A DNA stretch of 64,000 nt from Clostridia bacterium (GTDB lineage: Bacteria; Bacillota; Clostridia; UMGS1883): positions 25,949 to 89,948 of the forward strand of contig JAFUOO010000029.1 of the NCBI GenBank assembly GCA_017472685.1. Direction: 5' to 3'. The translations under genes were made by a program, and so were the position numbers. This document shows, piece after piece, positions 18,534 to 26,823 of the stretch. The stretch's first letter is position 1, and every line of letters begins with the position of its first letter. The notes beneath the pieces were generated by a model. The model was not told the origin of the DNA, searched no databases, and was given only the letters and a program-made list of their open reading frames with translations.

Positions 18534-19430
18534 TTATGCTCTGAATCTCCAAGCTGCGGAGCCTTCAAGGTGTGTGGTTAAGTGCTCTCTGCAGTTTTTG
18601 AACTCGTCTCCGATGAAGCCGATACGGTTGAGGTAGGTTCTCATTGCGAACTTTTCATTTTCAACCTGTGGCTTCTTTGCGGAAGCGGACTTCTGTGTGA
18701 GTGCCTGGTGGTTCAATGCAAGGGCAAGAACTATGTAGCTTCTTATCTTTCCTGCGTGAAGCTCGCTGTTGAAGCCTCTCAATTCAACTGTGTGGTTGCC
18801 TGTGAAAAAGCTGTGGAGGTTTAAGAAATGGTATCGGCTGCTGTGGTAGTGTGTGCTTCTTGCTCCCATGTAATCTTCGTACCAGATGTCCTCGATTTTG
18901 GAAAGGGTGGAAGGCTTTGTTATGTTCATCTTTTCAACAAGGCGTGCATCCATTTTCTTGCAAAATCTCGCTCTCTCGGGTTTGATTTGAAGTGCCTTGT
19001 AAAAAAGGTCGTTCTTGGAGGCGATGATGTTTATGAAGTTTCTTATGCTTCTTGCATCGTGGTTCGCTCCATCAAGGTGAATGTGGATTCCGCAGGATTC
19101 GTTTGCGAAGCCTCCGGCGTGTCTTAATTCTCTTACAAGCTCCTGCAGCTTTTCAATGTCTTCTTGGTAGGTAAGAATGGGGCTTACGAGCTCAACGCTG
19201 TATAATCCGCTTGCGGAGGTTTTTCTGCCGTTCTGCTTTGTCTGTGTGTGAATGCTTCCGTCGCTCATCAGCTTCCACTTTCTTCCGTCCGGGGTTGTTA
19301 CTGTGTAGGTTCCGTAGTAGGTGCCTGTGTATTCGTAGCTTCCTCCGAGGACTCTTGCTGCGATAAGGGCTGCGCTTTCTCTTGTGATTCCTGTGAATTC
19401 AATTTCAATACCAAATCTTGTGTTTAACAT
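18534..19430 (-). CDS. Putative amidoligase
   Basis: The 298-residue protein opens with FGIEIEFTG, the signature of the amidoligase (COOH-NH2 ligase) family, and has SCGIHIHLDG at about 117-126 and HTVELRGFNSELHAGKI at about 215-231, matching the conserved Glu, His and Arg positions. This family, related to glutamine synthetase-like folds, is thought to join an amine to a carboxyl group with ATP. Pairing with an AIG2-type cyclotransferase has been noted in genomic surveys of this family. Its target in a mobile element is unknown; it could modify a peptide or the cell wall. AAAGGAGC precedes the ATG. Confidence 0.82.
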   Translation of the reverse strand: MLNTRFGIEIEFTGITRESAALIAARVLGGSYEYTGTYYGTYTVTTPDGRKWKLMSDGSIHTQTKQNGRKTSASGLYSVELVSPILTYQEDIEKLQELVRELRHAGGFANESCGIHIHLDGANHDARSIRNFINIIASKNDLFYKALQIKPERARFCKKMDARLVEKMNITKPSTLSKIEDIWYEDYMGARSTHYHSSRYHFLNLHSFFTGNHTVELRGFNSELHAGKIRSYIVLALALNHQALTQKSASAKKPQVENEKFAMRTYLNRIGFIGDEFKNCREHLTTHLEGSAAWRFRA

Positions 19431-19567
19431 ATTTCTTGCTCCTTTTTCCCTTGAAGTGTGGTTGTTTCGTTGTGTATATATATCACTCTAAAAGGAGAAA
19501 ATTGCAAGTTATATATCGGCATAAAGTACACAAATATACGGGGTGCAAATTGTGTGTATTTTTACAC

Positions 19568-19735
19568 TTAAGCGGCAAAAATGCTTGATGCATTAAAGCC
19601 GTATTTCTTGTTCATAAGTCTGTACAATTCCCGTTTTTCAGCCTGGGTGATAGTGCCCTGATTGAAGAGGGTATCTATCGAGGCAATGGCTGTGCGGTGG
19701 TTAAGAATGTTCTTTACGGTGTAGGTATCGTTCAT
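19568..19735 (-). CDS. Small helical protein of unknown function
   Basis: A 55-residue product beginning MNDTYTVKNILNHRTAIAS. The sequence IDTLFNQGTITQAEKRELYRL is reminiscent of short helical SHOCT-type modules, but this is a weak likeness. GAAAGGAG lies 7 nt upstream of the ATG at 19735; another in-frame ATG at 19741 overlaps the stop of the preceding gene (ATGA) but is too close to the ribosome binding site. The gene is coupled to the HTH-zinc-finger gene. Confidence 0.6.
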   Translation of the reverse strand: MNDTYTVKNILNHRTAIASIDTLFNQGTITQAEKRELYRLMNKKYGFNASSIFAA

Positions 19736-19737
19736 TG

Positions 19738-19995
19738 TCATGCTCCTTTCTTACGTGTATTGTTCCAGTAGGTTATGCGGCATTTGTCTGAGCAGAACCG
19801 CTTTGTCTTTCGTCCCGGTGTTTGTACTACGGGATTGTTGCAACATTGGCAGGCTACGGTGTCAGGGATTACAGGGTGCCGTCTTATGTGGGACTTTACG
19901 GTGTTTACGGAAATGCCCAGAAGATTGGCAATAGCTGTAGGGGAGAACCCCTGCAATCTTAAGCTGTCAATTTTAGTTGAGTGTTGTTTATACAT
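19738..19995 (-). CDS. Small HTH protein with zinc finger
   Basis: The 85-residue protein has an N-terminal helix-turn-helix like the region-4 or LuxR type (GFSPTAIANLLGISVNTVKS) and a C-terminal Cys cluster, CQCCNNP and FCSDKCR, likely binding zinc. Proteins of this kind are frequent beside serine recombinases in Clostridial elements and probably regulate the operon. It lies between the decayed capsid gene and a 55-residue gene. Confidence 0.75.
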   Translation of the reverse strand: MYKQHSTKIDSLRLQGFSPTAIANLLGISVNTVKSHIRRHPVIPDTVACQCCNNPVVQTPGRKTKRFCSDKCRITYWNNTRKKGA

Positions 19996-20054
19996 AGGTT
20001 CTCCTTTCCAATTAATGAGCAGGGGAGCAACCGTAAAAGCTGCTCCCCGGTGTA

Positions 20055-21049
20055 TTATTCTTTGATTTCAAGAGCTTTTACAGCTTCGGCAATACAAGCT
20101 TTGCATCAACACGCTCGCTTGTCATGTACGCAACCTGGCCACGTTCGGCATAGCATTCGGTCAGACGTTTTACGGCACGCTTGCCGCGGTCACCTATCCA
20201 CAAGTATTTGAAATCGCCAAAGAGGATAGGTCTGTTATTGTTACTGTCATCATAGAGCTTGTTTGTGGAATAAACGGGAAAACCGAAAAGTTTGTCCGGA
20301 AGATCATTTGTTAAACCTTTTGTCCATACAGGTTTTCCACGATATGTTTTAATTTTCCTGAGTGCATTTTCTGCTTTTTCGGACATTATGAAAACAGCAC
20401 TCTCGCGGTATGCAGGGTTAAGTGAATGGATAAGGTCAAGAATATCATCGAACGAAAGGGTATTCAGACTGTCGCAGCTTGCACCGACTTCTGCCTGATA
20501 CACAAGACCGAGAGGCTTACCTTTGCCATTGCCACAGAAAAATGCTTCTTCTTCGGCTTCTCTGATAGCTTCCAGAGCGGTCTACTTGATATATGCTTCG
20601 AGGTCAAACTTTGTATCCTCGAGCAATTCGTCTGATACAATTATTTTATGAGCCAGCTTGTAGGCTCCGAGTATCACTTCGTTATAGGTAACGTCGCTTA
20701 TAGGGATATTGCTACCTTCAGGAATCCAGGTTGCCTCGCTCATTTTTTCAGCTACAGGGATTTTCAAGTCTGCAGTTGTTTTTATGACCGTGCCGAGCTG
20801 GCGTAAAATGTTGGACTCAGAAAGTCCTGATACTATTTCGTTTTCAAAGGTGTCGGGGACAAGGAAGCCGCCGGAACCATCACTACCTTTTTTCAACGCT
20901 TTCACAGGCATACCTGTGTGCATGGCTTCCCAGAATGCTGTGGCATAGCCTTCTGATTCGGGTGCGGTAGTTGCTTTGTTTCCCTTTAATTCTTTTTCCA
21001 AAGCATCTAATCTGCTTCTTAATTCTTCATAGGTTTTAGTGTTCTTCAT
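20055..21049 (-). pseudogene. HK97-type major capsid protein, decayed
   Basis: The first part (from ATG 21049) has a short N-terminal helix (ELRSRLDALEKELKG) and the HK97 features GSGGFLVPDTFENEIVSGL, WIPEGSNIPISD and KIIVSDELLEDTKFDLEAYIK. A TAG stop at 20582-20584 interrupts the frame; the same frame continues with ALEAIREAEEEAFFCGNGKG and on to VDAKLVLP. Near the end the frame is broken again: a 1-nt shift just after LVLP restores a plausible C-terminus, EAVKALEIKE, ending at 20055. Two independent lesions mark a dead gene. No portal, protease, terminase or tail gene is near, so this was probably a satellite-type capsid gene. Confidence 0.8.
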
Positions 21050-21174
21050 ATAAATTCCTCCTGATTGTTTGATTTAGGGGTTAATACTCCGTTTGATTTC
21101 TGGTTTTTGTGCGTGATTGCCCACGCCCGTTGCACGATTAAAAAGCTGTAGGGATCAGATCCCCCCCGGGGTAA

Positions 21175-21417
21175 TCAAAGCATAAAAGTGGGGGAGTTCT
21201 TAAACTCGCGCTTGTTATAATAATTAAGCAGCTGCTGGGCTGTGTCAAAGTAGTGTCCGCCGCCTCTGTACTGCAAACACCAGTGCGGATTGGTTTTGTC
21301 ATTACTTTTCATAATTATTACCGCGTTGCAACTGTCCTGGGGGATGATCTCCACAACACAGTAGCGATTGAAATCAAGACCCTTCCAGAGATATTTTAAA
21401 AGACTCTTATTTACCAT
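21175..21417 (-). CDS. Hypothetical 80-residue protein
   Basis: Starts MVNKSLLKYLWKGLDFNRYC at ATG 21417, with AAGGAGGTG upstream; an earlier start at 21471 lacks a ribosome binding site. It contains NPHWCLQYRGGGHYFDTAQQ, with aromatic and His residues, but I recognise no family. It overlaps the end of the upstream zinc-ribbon gene by 11 nt. The 125 nt between its stop and the capsid start (21050-21174) hold no gene. Confidence 0.6.
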   Translation of the reverse strand: MVNKSLLKYLWKGLDFNRYCVVEIIPQDSCNAVIIMKSNDKTNPHWCLQYRGGGHYFDTAQQLLNYYNKREFKNSPTFML

Positions 21418-21778
21418 CTGATTCACCTCCTTCCTCATAACCGAAATTATCCAAGTCAAGTATATAACCACACTTTTGGCATTCCTGATACTGTGTGGGT
21501 TTGTGATTTATGTTGTAATAGGGATTCATAGAATAACCGCATTTCGGACAGAGTTCAATTTTTGCCGTAAGGCACTTATCGCAAATCTGAAAACACCCAT
21601 CCTCGTCAATTTCTATTAACGCAATATAGTCATCACAGTCACCCTCTCCGTCAATTAACGCCCAGGCATAATTGTTATAATTTCTCTTCCTGTCAAAACA
21701 GGCTTCTCTCATATGCCGTATTTCAGTGGCTAATACAGCAATGTTGTCAGATACCATTTCAAATTGTTTGATTTTCAT
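21407..21778 (-). CDS. Zinc-ribbon protein of unknown function
   Basis: The 123-residue protein has three Cys pairs: CDKC, CPKC and CQKC, the last two spaced as a zinc ribbon. The acidic stretch DGEGDCDDYIALIEIDEDG precedes them. Its N-terminal 40 residues look helical. It is the first gene after the iteron-bearing gap downstream of the primase and could be a DNA- or RNA-binding accessory factor of the element. CAGGAGGAAT precedes the ATG. Confidence 0.65.
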   Translation of the reverse strand: MKIKQFEMVSDNIAVLATEIRHMREACFDRKRNYNNYAWALIDGEGDCDDYIALIEIDEDGCFQICDKCLTAKIELCPKCGYSMNPYYNINHKPTQYQECQKCGYILDLDNFGYEEGGESDGK

Positions 21779-21810
21779 AAAATATTCCTCCTGTAATTAA
21801 TGTGTTTTTT

Positions 21811-22099
21811 GTAGCAGAAGTAGCAGTGCTTGTAGCAGTAGTTTTGTGAACTGCTACAGCCACAAACCCTTGTGCCACAGTGCTTTCGCGTGATTATGTA
21901 GCAGATGTAGAATGAAATTTGATTTTGTATGAACACAGAATAATCTTTGTATATACATACACTCTACATACAAACTTTTTCAAGCTTCGCCAAGAAGTTT
22001 ATTTTGATGCTACAACTGCTACTGAAATGCCTCAAAGCCTTGTCCCATCGGGCTTTAATCCTGTAGCAGTACTTGTAGCAGTTGTAGCAGAAGTAGCAG
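21811..22099. repeat. Iteron-like GTAGCAG clusters, candidate replication origin
   Basis: The 332-bp gap between the primase and zinc-ribbon genes has GTAGCAG at 21811, 21820, 21832, 21898, 22063, 22075, 22084 and 22093, and its reverse complement CTGCTAC at 21851 and 22016. Within clusters the spacing is 9 or 12 nt. The clusters flank an A+T-rich centre. Such iterons next to a primase-helicase gene are typical of origins of P4-like and plasmid-like elements. Confidence 0.65.
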
Positions 22100-22110
22100 T
22101 AAATTTGTGT

Positions 22111-24390
22111 TTAAAGGTCAAATTCAGTGCCATCGTAACCATATTCACGATAGTATTGTTGCTTGACTTCGGTGGTAAGTGATAAATCTTTGTAATACGT
22201 ATTGCCGACACGCCTTGTGGTCATTTCTGCTACAGTAGTGTTATGGAATCTTGCAAGCTCTTCACGGAATTCACGTGCCGTTTTGGCATAACCGTTATTA
22301 TTGTCCTTGCACCAAGCCTGATAGACCTTATATATTCTTCCTGTTGTGCAATGGTTGTTGATTTTGCCGTCGGGCCAGTTTTCGAGGCATTCTTCGGCAA
22401 AGCTTATAACCGAGCTGTTGGTACGGCTGTATTCTTCACGGGCATCAGCTATGCAATCAGGCTCTGAAAAGCGGTAGCCGTTATTGATAACAGTAAGAAG
22501 TGCCATTACAGCCTTGTAAACAATGCCGTCACGCTCGGCATACATTTTGTCTTGCAGTTCTTTATCCTGCTTTTCTTTGGGTATGACATTGGGACAGTTT
22601 ACAACCATAATTCTGTTGTAAACCCATTCACCATCGTCACCACCGAACTTGGGCAGTCTGTTCATGCAAAACCACAGAAGACCATTGTAGGTGTACTGAA
22701 ATCCCTGCTGCCCTTTGAATTCAGCAAACAAGCTGTCACCGCCTGTGATTTTCTTGAAGGCTTTGAGCTCGTCAACCGACATAAAGCTCATATCAGAGCT
22801 GCCGGCAAGACGGGTGCCGTAGATAGCACCTGTGCCGAAACGTGCCTCAATCTCTTTTAGGTCGATGCCGATGAAGTTTTCATTGCCAAGCATTCGTTCC
22901 ACCAAGCTCTTAAGCTGTGATTTACCTGTGTTTCCGGCACCTACCAAAAACAAGGACTTTTTCATTCTCCAACCTTTCACATTCGATAGACATACACCGA
23001 TGAACTCAAGCAGTAACCGTGCAACCTCCATATTGTTATCAACCAGTGTTCTGAGGTATTGGTTGAATACCGGGGTTGGTGTAGGTTTATCATTCCAATC
23101 ACAAGGAATCTGAATAGTAGAGTAGCATTCGGGAGAATGGGGGAGCAGATGAGGCTTGTCAGATTTAAGAGAAAGGAGGCCATTACGGAAATTGATAATG
23201 CCTTCATCAGCATTCAGCTCGTCCTGGCTTATATAGTTTGTGTCTGTGATTATCTGGTTGTATGCTTCATTGACGGGATGCATTTTTACCATTTCTTCAT
23301 CATAGTCAGCAATATAGCTCTTAATAACACCCTTGAGCATATCCGGTGCATACAGCTTATACACGCCATTTTTATATACATATATCAAGAGCCCCTGCTT
23401 GCCACTGTCACGGACGAGCAGATATTTTAAGTGCTCTCTTGTCCATTTGGCAAGTAGCGATGGTTTGACATACGGTACGCCCGTGCTTTCGTCGAAGACT
23501 ATAAAATACGGATGTTCCATTTTGGAACGATGATACAAACCGTTGCAGGATAAGATTGCATTGTCGATTGTAGCTGTGCGGTAATCCTCCCGTTCCCATT
23601 TGTCTCGCATGAGAGCAGAGGAACGGAAAACCTCATCTATTAAATCCGGGTCGGGACCTGTACGGAAAGCAATCATGCTGCAAAGTGCCAGGTCGGCTTC
23701 CGAATGAGAGCCGTAGTCACTATAGTCGCCGGAATAATATAGCTTCGTAAATTTGTTGGCATTCTTTTGTTTAGACAGATTGCCAACTATATCGAAAACG
23801 GCACGGGTACCATCTCGAGCTGCACTATATTTAACCTTTTCACTTTTACGCATATCCTTGTCAAGTGTTGTAAGAACAGCTGTAGTGCAGTCCTTTATGG
23901 GGACATCATTTACGGTGTTGCCTGTAAACACAGCAAAGCGATTGGTCAAACCTCCAACATATAGCTCAATGCCGTTGTTGGGGTTTTTCATATAAAACTG
24001 CTTGTCTAATCTCTTAATCCCGTTTTTGTCGGGGGACAGAGGAAGCTTTTCTAAATCGACCTTGCCGTAAATGTGCAGGCCGTTACCGCTGACAGAAAAT
24101 TCTGCATAAGAATCAAATCTGGAAAGCATCGTTTTAACCCTGGGGTCATTTTCGTCTGCGTGGTCGATGTCAAGGAAGAAATACCCTTCAGGGATTACAA
24201 AGCCTACCCCTGCAGTGCCGACCTTTTTGGAAGCACATACCGCTTCCAGGTATGTAACCCAGGTGTGTTTATACTTATCATTTGTACCTGTTGCACCACC
24301 GGATGCGGCAAAGGGTATTTTATTGATTCTGCCGTCCTTGAGCTCCTTGCGCCAAAGAAACCATATCCGCTGTGATTTTAAAGTTTGCAT
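22111..24390 (-). CDS. Primase-polymerase/SF3 helicase (P4/D5 family)
   Basis: The 759-residue protein joins an N-terminal primase-polymerase-like domain (FFLDIDHAD with D74/D76; SGNGLHIYGK at 101-110) to a D5_N/SF3 helicase. The helicase has Walker A GAGNTGKS (484-491), GTRLAGSSDMSF and the arginine-containing sensor region WFCMNRLPKFGGDDG. It would prime and unwind the element's DNA from its own origin, presumably the iteron region just downstream. AAAGGAGGTG precedes the ATG. It follows the excisionase-like gene by 36 nt in the same leftward operon. The gene looks intact, so the element may still be able to replicate. Confidence 0.9.
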   Translation of the reverse strand: MQTLKSQRIWFLWRKELKDGRINKIPFAASGGATGTNDKYKHTWVTYLEAVCASKKVGTAGVGFVIPEGYFFLDIDHADENDPRVKTMLSRFDSYAEFSVSGNGLHIYGKVDLEKLPLSPDKNGIKRLDKQFYMKNPNNGIELYVGGLTNRFAVFTGNTVNDVPIKDCTTAVLTTLDKDMRKSEKVKYSAARDGTRAVFDIVGNLSKQKNANKFTKLYYSGDYSDYGSHSEADLALCSMIAFRTGPDPDLIDEVFRSSALMRDKWEREDYRTATIDNAILSCNGLYHRSKMEHPYFIVFDESTGVPYVKPSLLAKWTREHLKYLLVRDSGKQGLLIYVYKNGVYKLYAPDMLKGVIKSYIADYDEEMVKMHPVNEAYNQIITDTNYISQDELNADEGIINFRNGLLSLKSDKPHLLPHSPECYSTIQIPCDWNDKPTPTPVFNQYLRTLVDNNMEVARLLLEFIGVCLSNVKGWRMKKSLFLVGAGNTGKSQLKSLVERMLGNENFIGIDLKEIEARFGTGAIYGTRLAGSSDMSFMSVDELKAFKKITGGDSLFAEFKGQQGFQYTYNGLLWFCMNRLPKFGGDDGEWVYNRIMVVNCPNVIPKEKQDKELQDKMYAERDGIVYKAVMALLTVINNGYRFSEPDCIADAREEYSRTNSSVISFAEECLENWPDGKINNHCTTGRIYKVYQAWCKDNNNGYAKTAREFREELARFHNTTVAEMTTRRVGNTYYKDLSLTTEVKQQYYREYGYDGTEFDL

Positions 24391-24426
24391 TGAAACACCT
24401 CCTTTCTATAAATTTTCATGCGATGC

Positions 24427-24603
24427 TTACTTTGACATGGCGTTTTTCATTAACCACTCTTTATAAGCCTCAACAGGAATGAGTATTCTTGTACCGATAC
24501 GAAGGATGGGGAACCCGGGGGTTCTTGTCAGCTCGTATGCTTTAGGCATGCTTATTCCCATTTGTGCGGATAATTCCTGCACACTCATTGTGGATTTTTC
24601 CAT
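24427..24603 (-). CDS. Excisionase-like HTH protein
   Basis: The 58-residue protein is a winged MerR-like HTH_17 module: MSVQELSAQMGISMPKAYEL followed by LRIGTRILIPVEAYKEWL. This is the usual form of small excisionases and element regulators, which bind att-site DNA and set the direction of the recombinase. ATG 24603 is chosen because AAAGGAG lies 9 nt upstream; ATG 24612 is too close to it. Confidence 0.82.
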   Translation of the reverse strand: MEKSTMSVQELSAQMGISMPKAYELTRTPGFPILRIGTRILIPVEAYKEWLMKNAMSK

Positions 24604-24672
24604 TAACAACATCTCCTTTCATATAGATTTGGGCAAATAAGAACCACCGACCGGCCTGATGCCTATCGGTGG

Positions 24673-24828
24673 CTATTTTAAAACTATTGTAGGGTTGTTA
24701 CCGTTGCATAACTGCTGCACAGCATTGTACGCGGTCAAATCCTTGATGCCGAAGCTGTTACGCTTGTCTAACATTTCTTCCTGAATCTTCAGTTTACGGT
24801 TTGCCCTTTGTTTATTTCTGTTTTTCAT
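24673..24828 (-). CDS. Small basic protein of unknown function
   Basis: A 51-residue product beginning MKNRNKQRANRKLKIQEEML and ending NGNNPTIVLK, with GGAGG upstream of the ATG. It is the first gene of the leftward operon that includes the excisionase-like and primase genes. The basic N-terminus suggests nucleic acid binding. No family is recognised. Confidence 0.55.
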   Translation of the reverse strand: MKNRNKQRANRKLKIQEEMLDKRNSFGIKDLTAYNAVQQLCNGNNPTIVLK

Positions 24829-24857
24829 ATTTTTGCCTCCTTTCTTAATGATAGACC

Positions 24858-24896
24858 TTTCCCGCAGACCACTCCCTTATATGGGGGTGCGGGAAA
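24858..24896. promoter_or_regulatory. Hairpin in the leader of the primase operon
   Basis: TTTCCCGCA (24858-24866) pairs with TGCGGGAAA (24888-24896), with further CTCCC/GGGGG pairing inside. It lies between the divergent genes starting at 24828 and 25042, in the 5' leader of the minus-strand operon. It could act as an attenuator or an operator. Confidence 0.45.
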
Positions 24897-25041
24897 CCAC
24901 CTTTTTTAAAGGTCGACATCCGACTGGGAAAAGTATTTTTGTAATTTGCTCTTGTATTTGTCTTAATTTTAGCATAGAATGTAATCGGAGTCAAAAAACG
25001 AGCCGCTTACGGCTACGCTTACTATATACGAGGTGATATTT

Positions 25042-26136
25042 ATGCCATATACATGGGATGATAAGTACATTGAATCCAAAGCAGATGATCATACAGACAA
25101 TATTGGTTTTGGGGAAATAGGGGGTATTGGGCAACTAAAATATCATAGTCTGGCTTTTTCTGATTACTATGTTGGACAGGATAATGACGGTCAATGGCTG
25201 GCATATCCTGTTTGGAACAAAGAGAATCCATTGAAGGTATATTCAAAAGGAAATCTTACCGGATATGATATATTAACAAGCCTTTGTAACCTTGCAAGAA
25301 GGATAGACGACTTTTCGGAAAAGAGCTATACGGAGCTTATAGTAGAATGGTGCAGGGAAAATATGCACCCATATCAGATAGAACATTTGTATAAAACTGT
25401 GACCGCTGATGGGTTTGATAAAGACGGAGTAGACGGAGATTTAGTATTAAGGGATAGTATATTCTCTTTTGAAGACTTTATGAGTGATTTAGGCAAGCTG
25501 TATAACGCTGCCAGATTCTATATGGCATTAGAGGGGATTGTACTTGAAAGAAACACGAAGGCATATAATCTCTATGCAGAAGGGCGACATTTTGAAAGCT
25601 TTCCTTTTTTTGAAAAATATAAGCATAGGAGCATAGCGCCTGATGTAAATTTATCCTCGGCAAATGGCGATTTGTTGGAGGAAATGAAGTTTTATGCAGA
25701 ATATGAACGGGAACAGATGGTCGAGAGTTCGGACAATGGAGATTTTGAAACCGATCCTTATGATGACTATACATATCTTCAACGGCTGTTAGTTGAATGC
25801 ATACCGGATTTCTGTTTAAGATTAAAAGTCGAGCCTAAAAGCAGTCGGTACAAATTGTATTTAGATGTGAAATCTGTATTTGATATTGCTTGGTATACTT
25901 TTGCAAGAATGCTGACAGAGGAGCCAGAGCCATATTTGAAAGGTGACGAACCGGAACGCCCGGAGGGTATTATGATATCCTGTAAGCATTGCGGACAGTT
26001 TATTATTCGAACAGCAGGCCATCAACAGTATTGTTCAAATAAAGAGTGCCAAAAAGTACGAAATGCACTGAATCAAAAGGAATACAGACGAAGAAAGAGT
26101 ATAGAGAAGACTCGTGCTGAAAAACAAAAGAAATAA
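25042..26136 (+). CDS. Hypothetical protein with C-terminal zinc finger
   Basis: The 364-residue protein is transcribed divergently from the primase operon. ATG 25042 is chosen for the upstream GAGGTGATATTT. The body is rich in acidic and aromatic residues. The C-terminus has SCKHCGQFIIRTAGHQQYC followed by CQKVRNALNQKEYRRRK, a small zinc finger with a basic helix that resembles those ending a group of uncharacterised Clostridial proteins (possibly DUF6076). Its role is unknown; position suggests a regulator or host-interaction gene of the mobile element. A strong terminator follows. Confidence 0.65.
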   Translation: MPYTWDDKYIESKADDHTDNIGFGEIGGIGQLKYHSLAFSDYYVGQDNDGQWLAYPVWNKENPLKVYSKGNLTGYDILTSLCNLARRIDDFSEKSYTELIVEWCRENMHPYQIEHLYKTVTADGFDKDGVDGDLVLRDSIFSFEDFMSDLGKLYNAARFYMALEGIVLERNTKAYNLYAEGRHFESFPFFEKYKHRSIAPDVNLSSANGDLLEEMKFYAEYEREQMVESSDNGDFETDPYDDYTYLQRLLVECIPDFCLRLKVEPKSSRYKLYLDVKSVFDIAWYTFARMLTEEPEPYLKGDEPERPEGIMISCKHCGQFIIRTAGHQQYCSNKECQKVRNALNQKEYRRRKSIEKTRAEKQKK

Positions 26137-26145
26137 GCATATAAA

Positions 26146-26197
26146 AAACCACATAACATCACGTACTTTGCGTGTGTTGTGTGGTTTCGTTATTTTT
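26146..26197 (+). terminator. Terminator after the zinc-finger gene
   Basis: AAACCACATAACA pairs with TGTTGTGTGGTTT (one bulge), followed by CGTTATTTTTATG. Confidence 0.75.
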
Positions 26198-26287
26198 ATG
26201 CTTTTACTTTGGTTGATGTAATTTGGAAACGTATTATGAATAATTGCACAATACAATTATCGCATTGTAACTATAACACATTTTTTA

Positions 26288-26337
26288 AGTGAATTCAAGT
26301 GAACTTGAGTGAATTCGACTGCACTCGACTGCACTCT
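26288..26337. repeat. Five 10-bp tandem repeats
   Basis: The units are AGTGAATTCA, AGTGAACTTG, AGTGAATTCG, ACTGCACTCG and ACTGCACTCT. The period equals about one helical turn, so repeated protein binding on one DNA face is plausible. Confidence 0.7.
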
Positions 26338-26700
26338 TTTGAGAAATTTACATTCCACAAATAATGTTTCCGAATGTTGTTTCCAAGGGGGTAAAAAACT
26401 CTTTCGCGTGCGTATACGCGTATACGTTGCTATTTCTCTCTTTTTTATATATTTCACTTATATATAAAGAAAATGGGAAACATAGGTAACAACAGCTCAA
26501 GAAAGCTGATGTCAAAGGGCGTGGGGTGTTTCCAAAAAATGTTTCCGATGCCCTATTGGGAATTAGGGGAAACACTCTATTTTGATTCCCAATTTTTAAG
26601 GGGAAACAAAAATACGATGCATTATATTTTTCGCATTATAAAAATAACCACAAAATAGTTAATATTTATCTGGACTTTCTCAAAATTCTACGGTATAGTG
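26338..26700. other. Non-coding A+T-rich stretch with scattered GTTTCC motifs
   Basis: No supported gene lies in 26198-26724. GTTTCC occurs near 26366, 26379, 26528 and 26542, and its complement GGAAAC near 26474, 26570 and 26602. There is also a Z-DNA-like alternating stretch, CGCGTGCGTATACGCGTATACG, near 26404-26426. The region may be an attachment site, an origin or decayed DNA at the right side of the mobile element. Confidence 0.5.
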
Positions 26701-26724
26701 TCATGCTACAAGGAGGTGCACACT

Positions 26725-26823
26725 ATGCCAAAGACTGAAAATAATGCAAAAATTAAAAATGACCGCAGTGCCGGGAATACTCTCGGTGTTGCGGTGGTTT
26801 TGTTTTTGAAGGGAGGGTTATAA
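26725..26823 (+). pseudogene. 32-residue ORF, probable remnant of a transposon gene
   Basis: AAGGAGG precedes the ATG and the product starts MPKTENNAKIKNDRSAGNTL, then changes to a hydrophobic tail and stops, as if a frameshift had cut a longer protein. A promoter-like TGGACT-17-TATAGT lies upstream. The start resembles small TnpW-like proteins of Clostridial serine-recombinase transposons, from memory and with low certainty. Its stop overlaps the next start (TAATG). Confidence 0.4.

Noticed and set aside
15120..26136. Complete prophage or conjugative element
   Set aside because: Apart from one decayed capsid gene there are no phage structural or lysis genes, and no relaxase, coupling protein or type IV secretion genes.
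26473..26658. 61-codon plus-strand ORF
   Set aside because: No ribosome binding site, odd composition, and it is laid over the GTTTCC-rich non-coding stretch.
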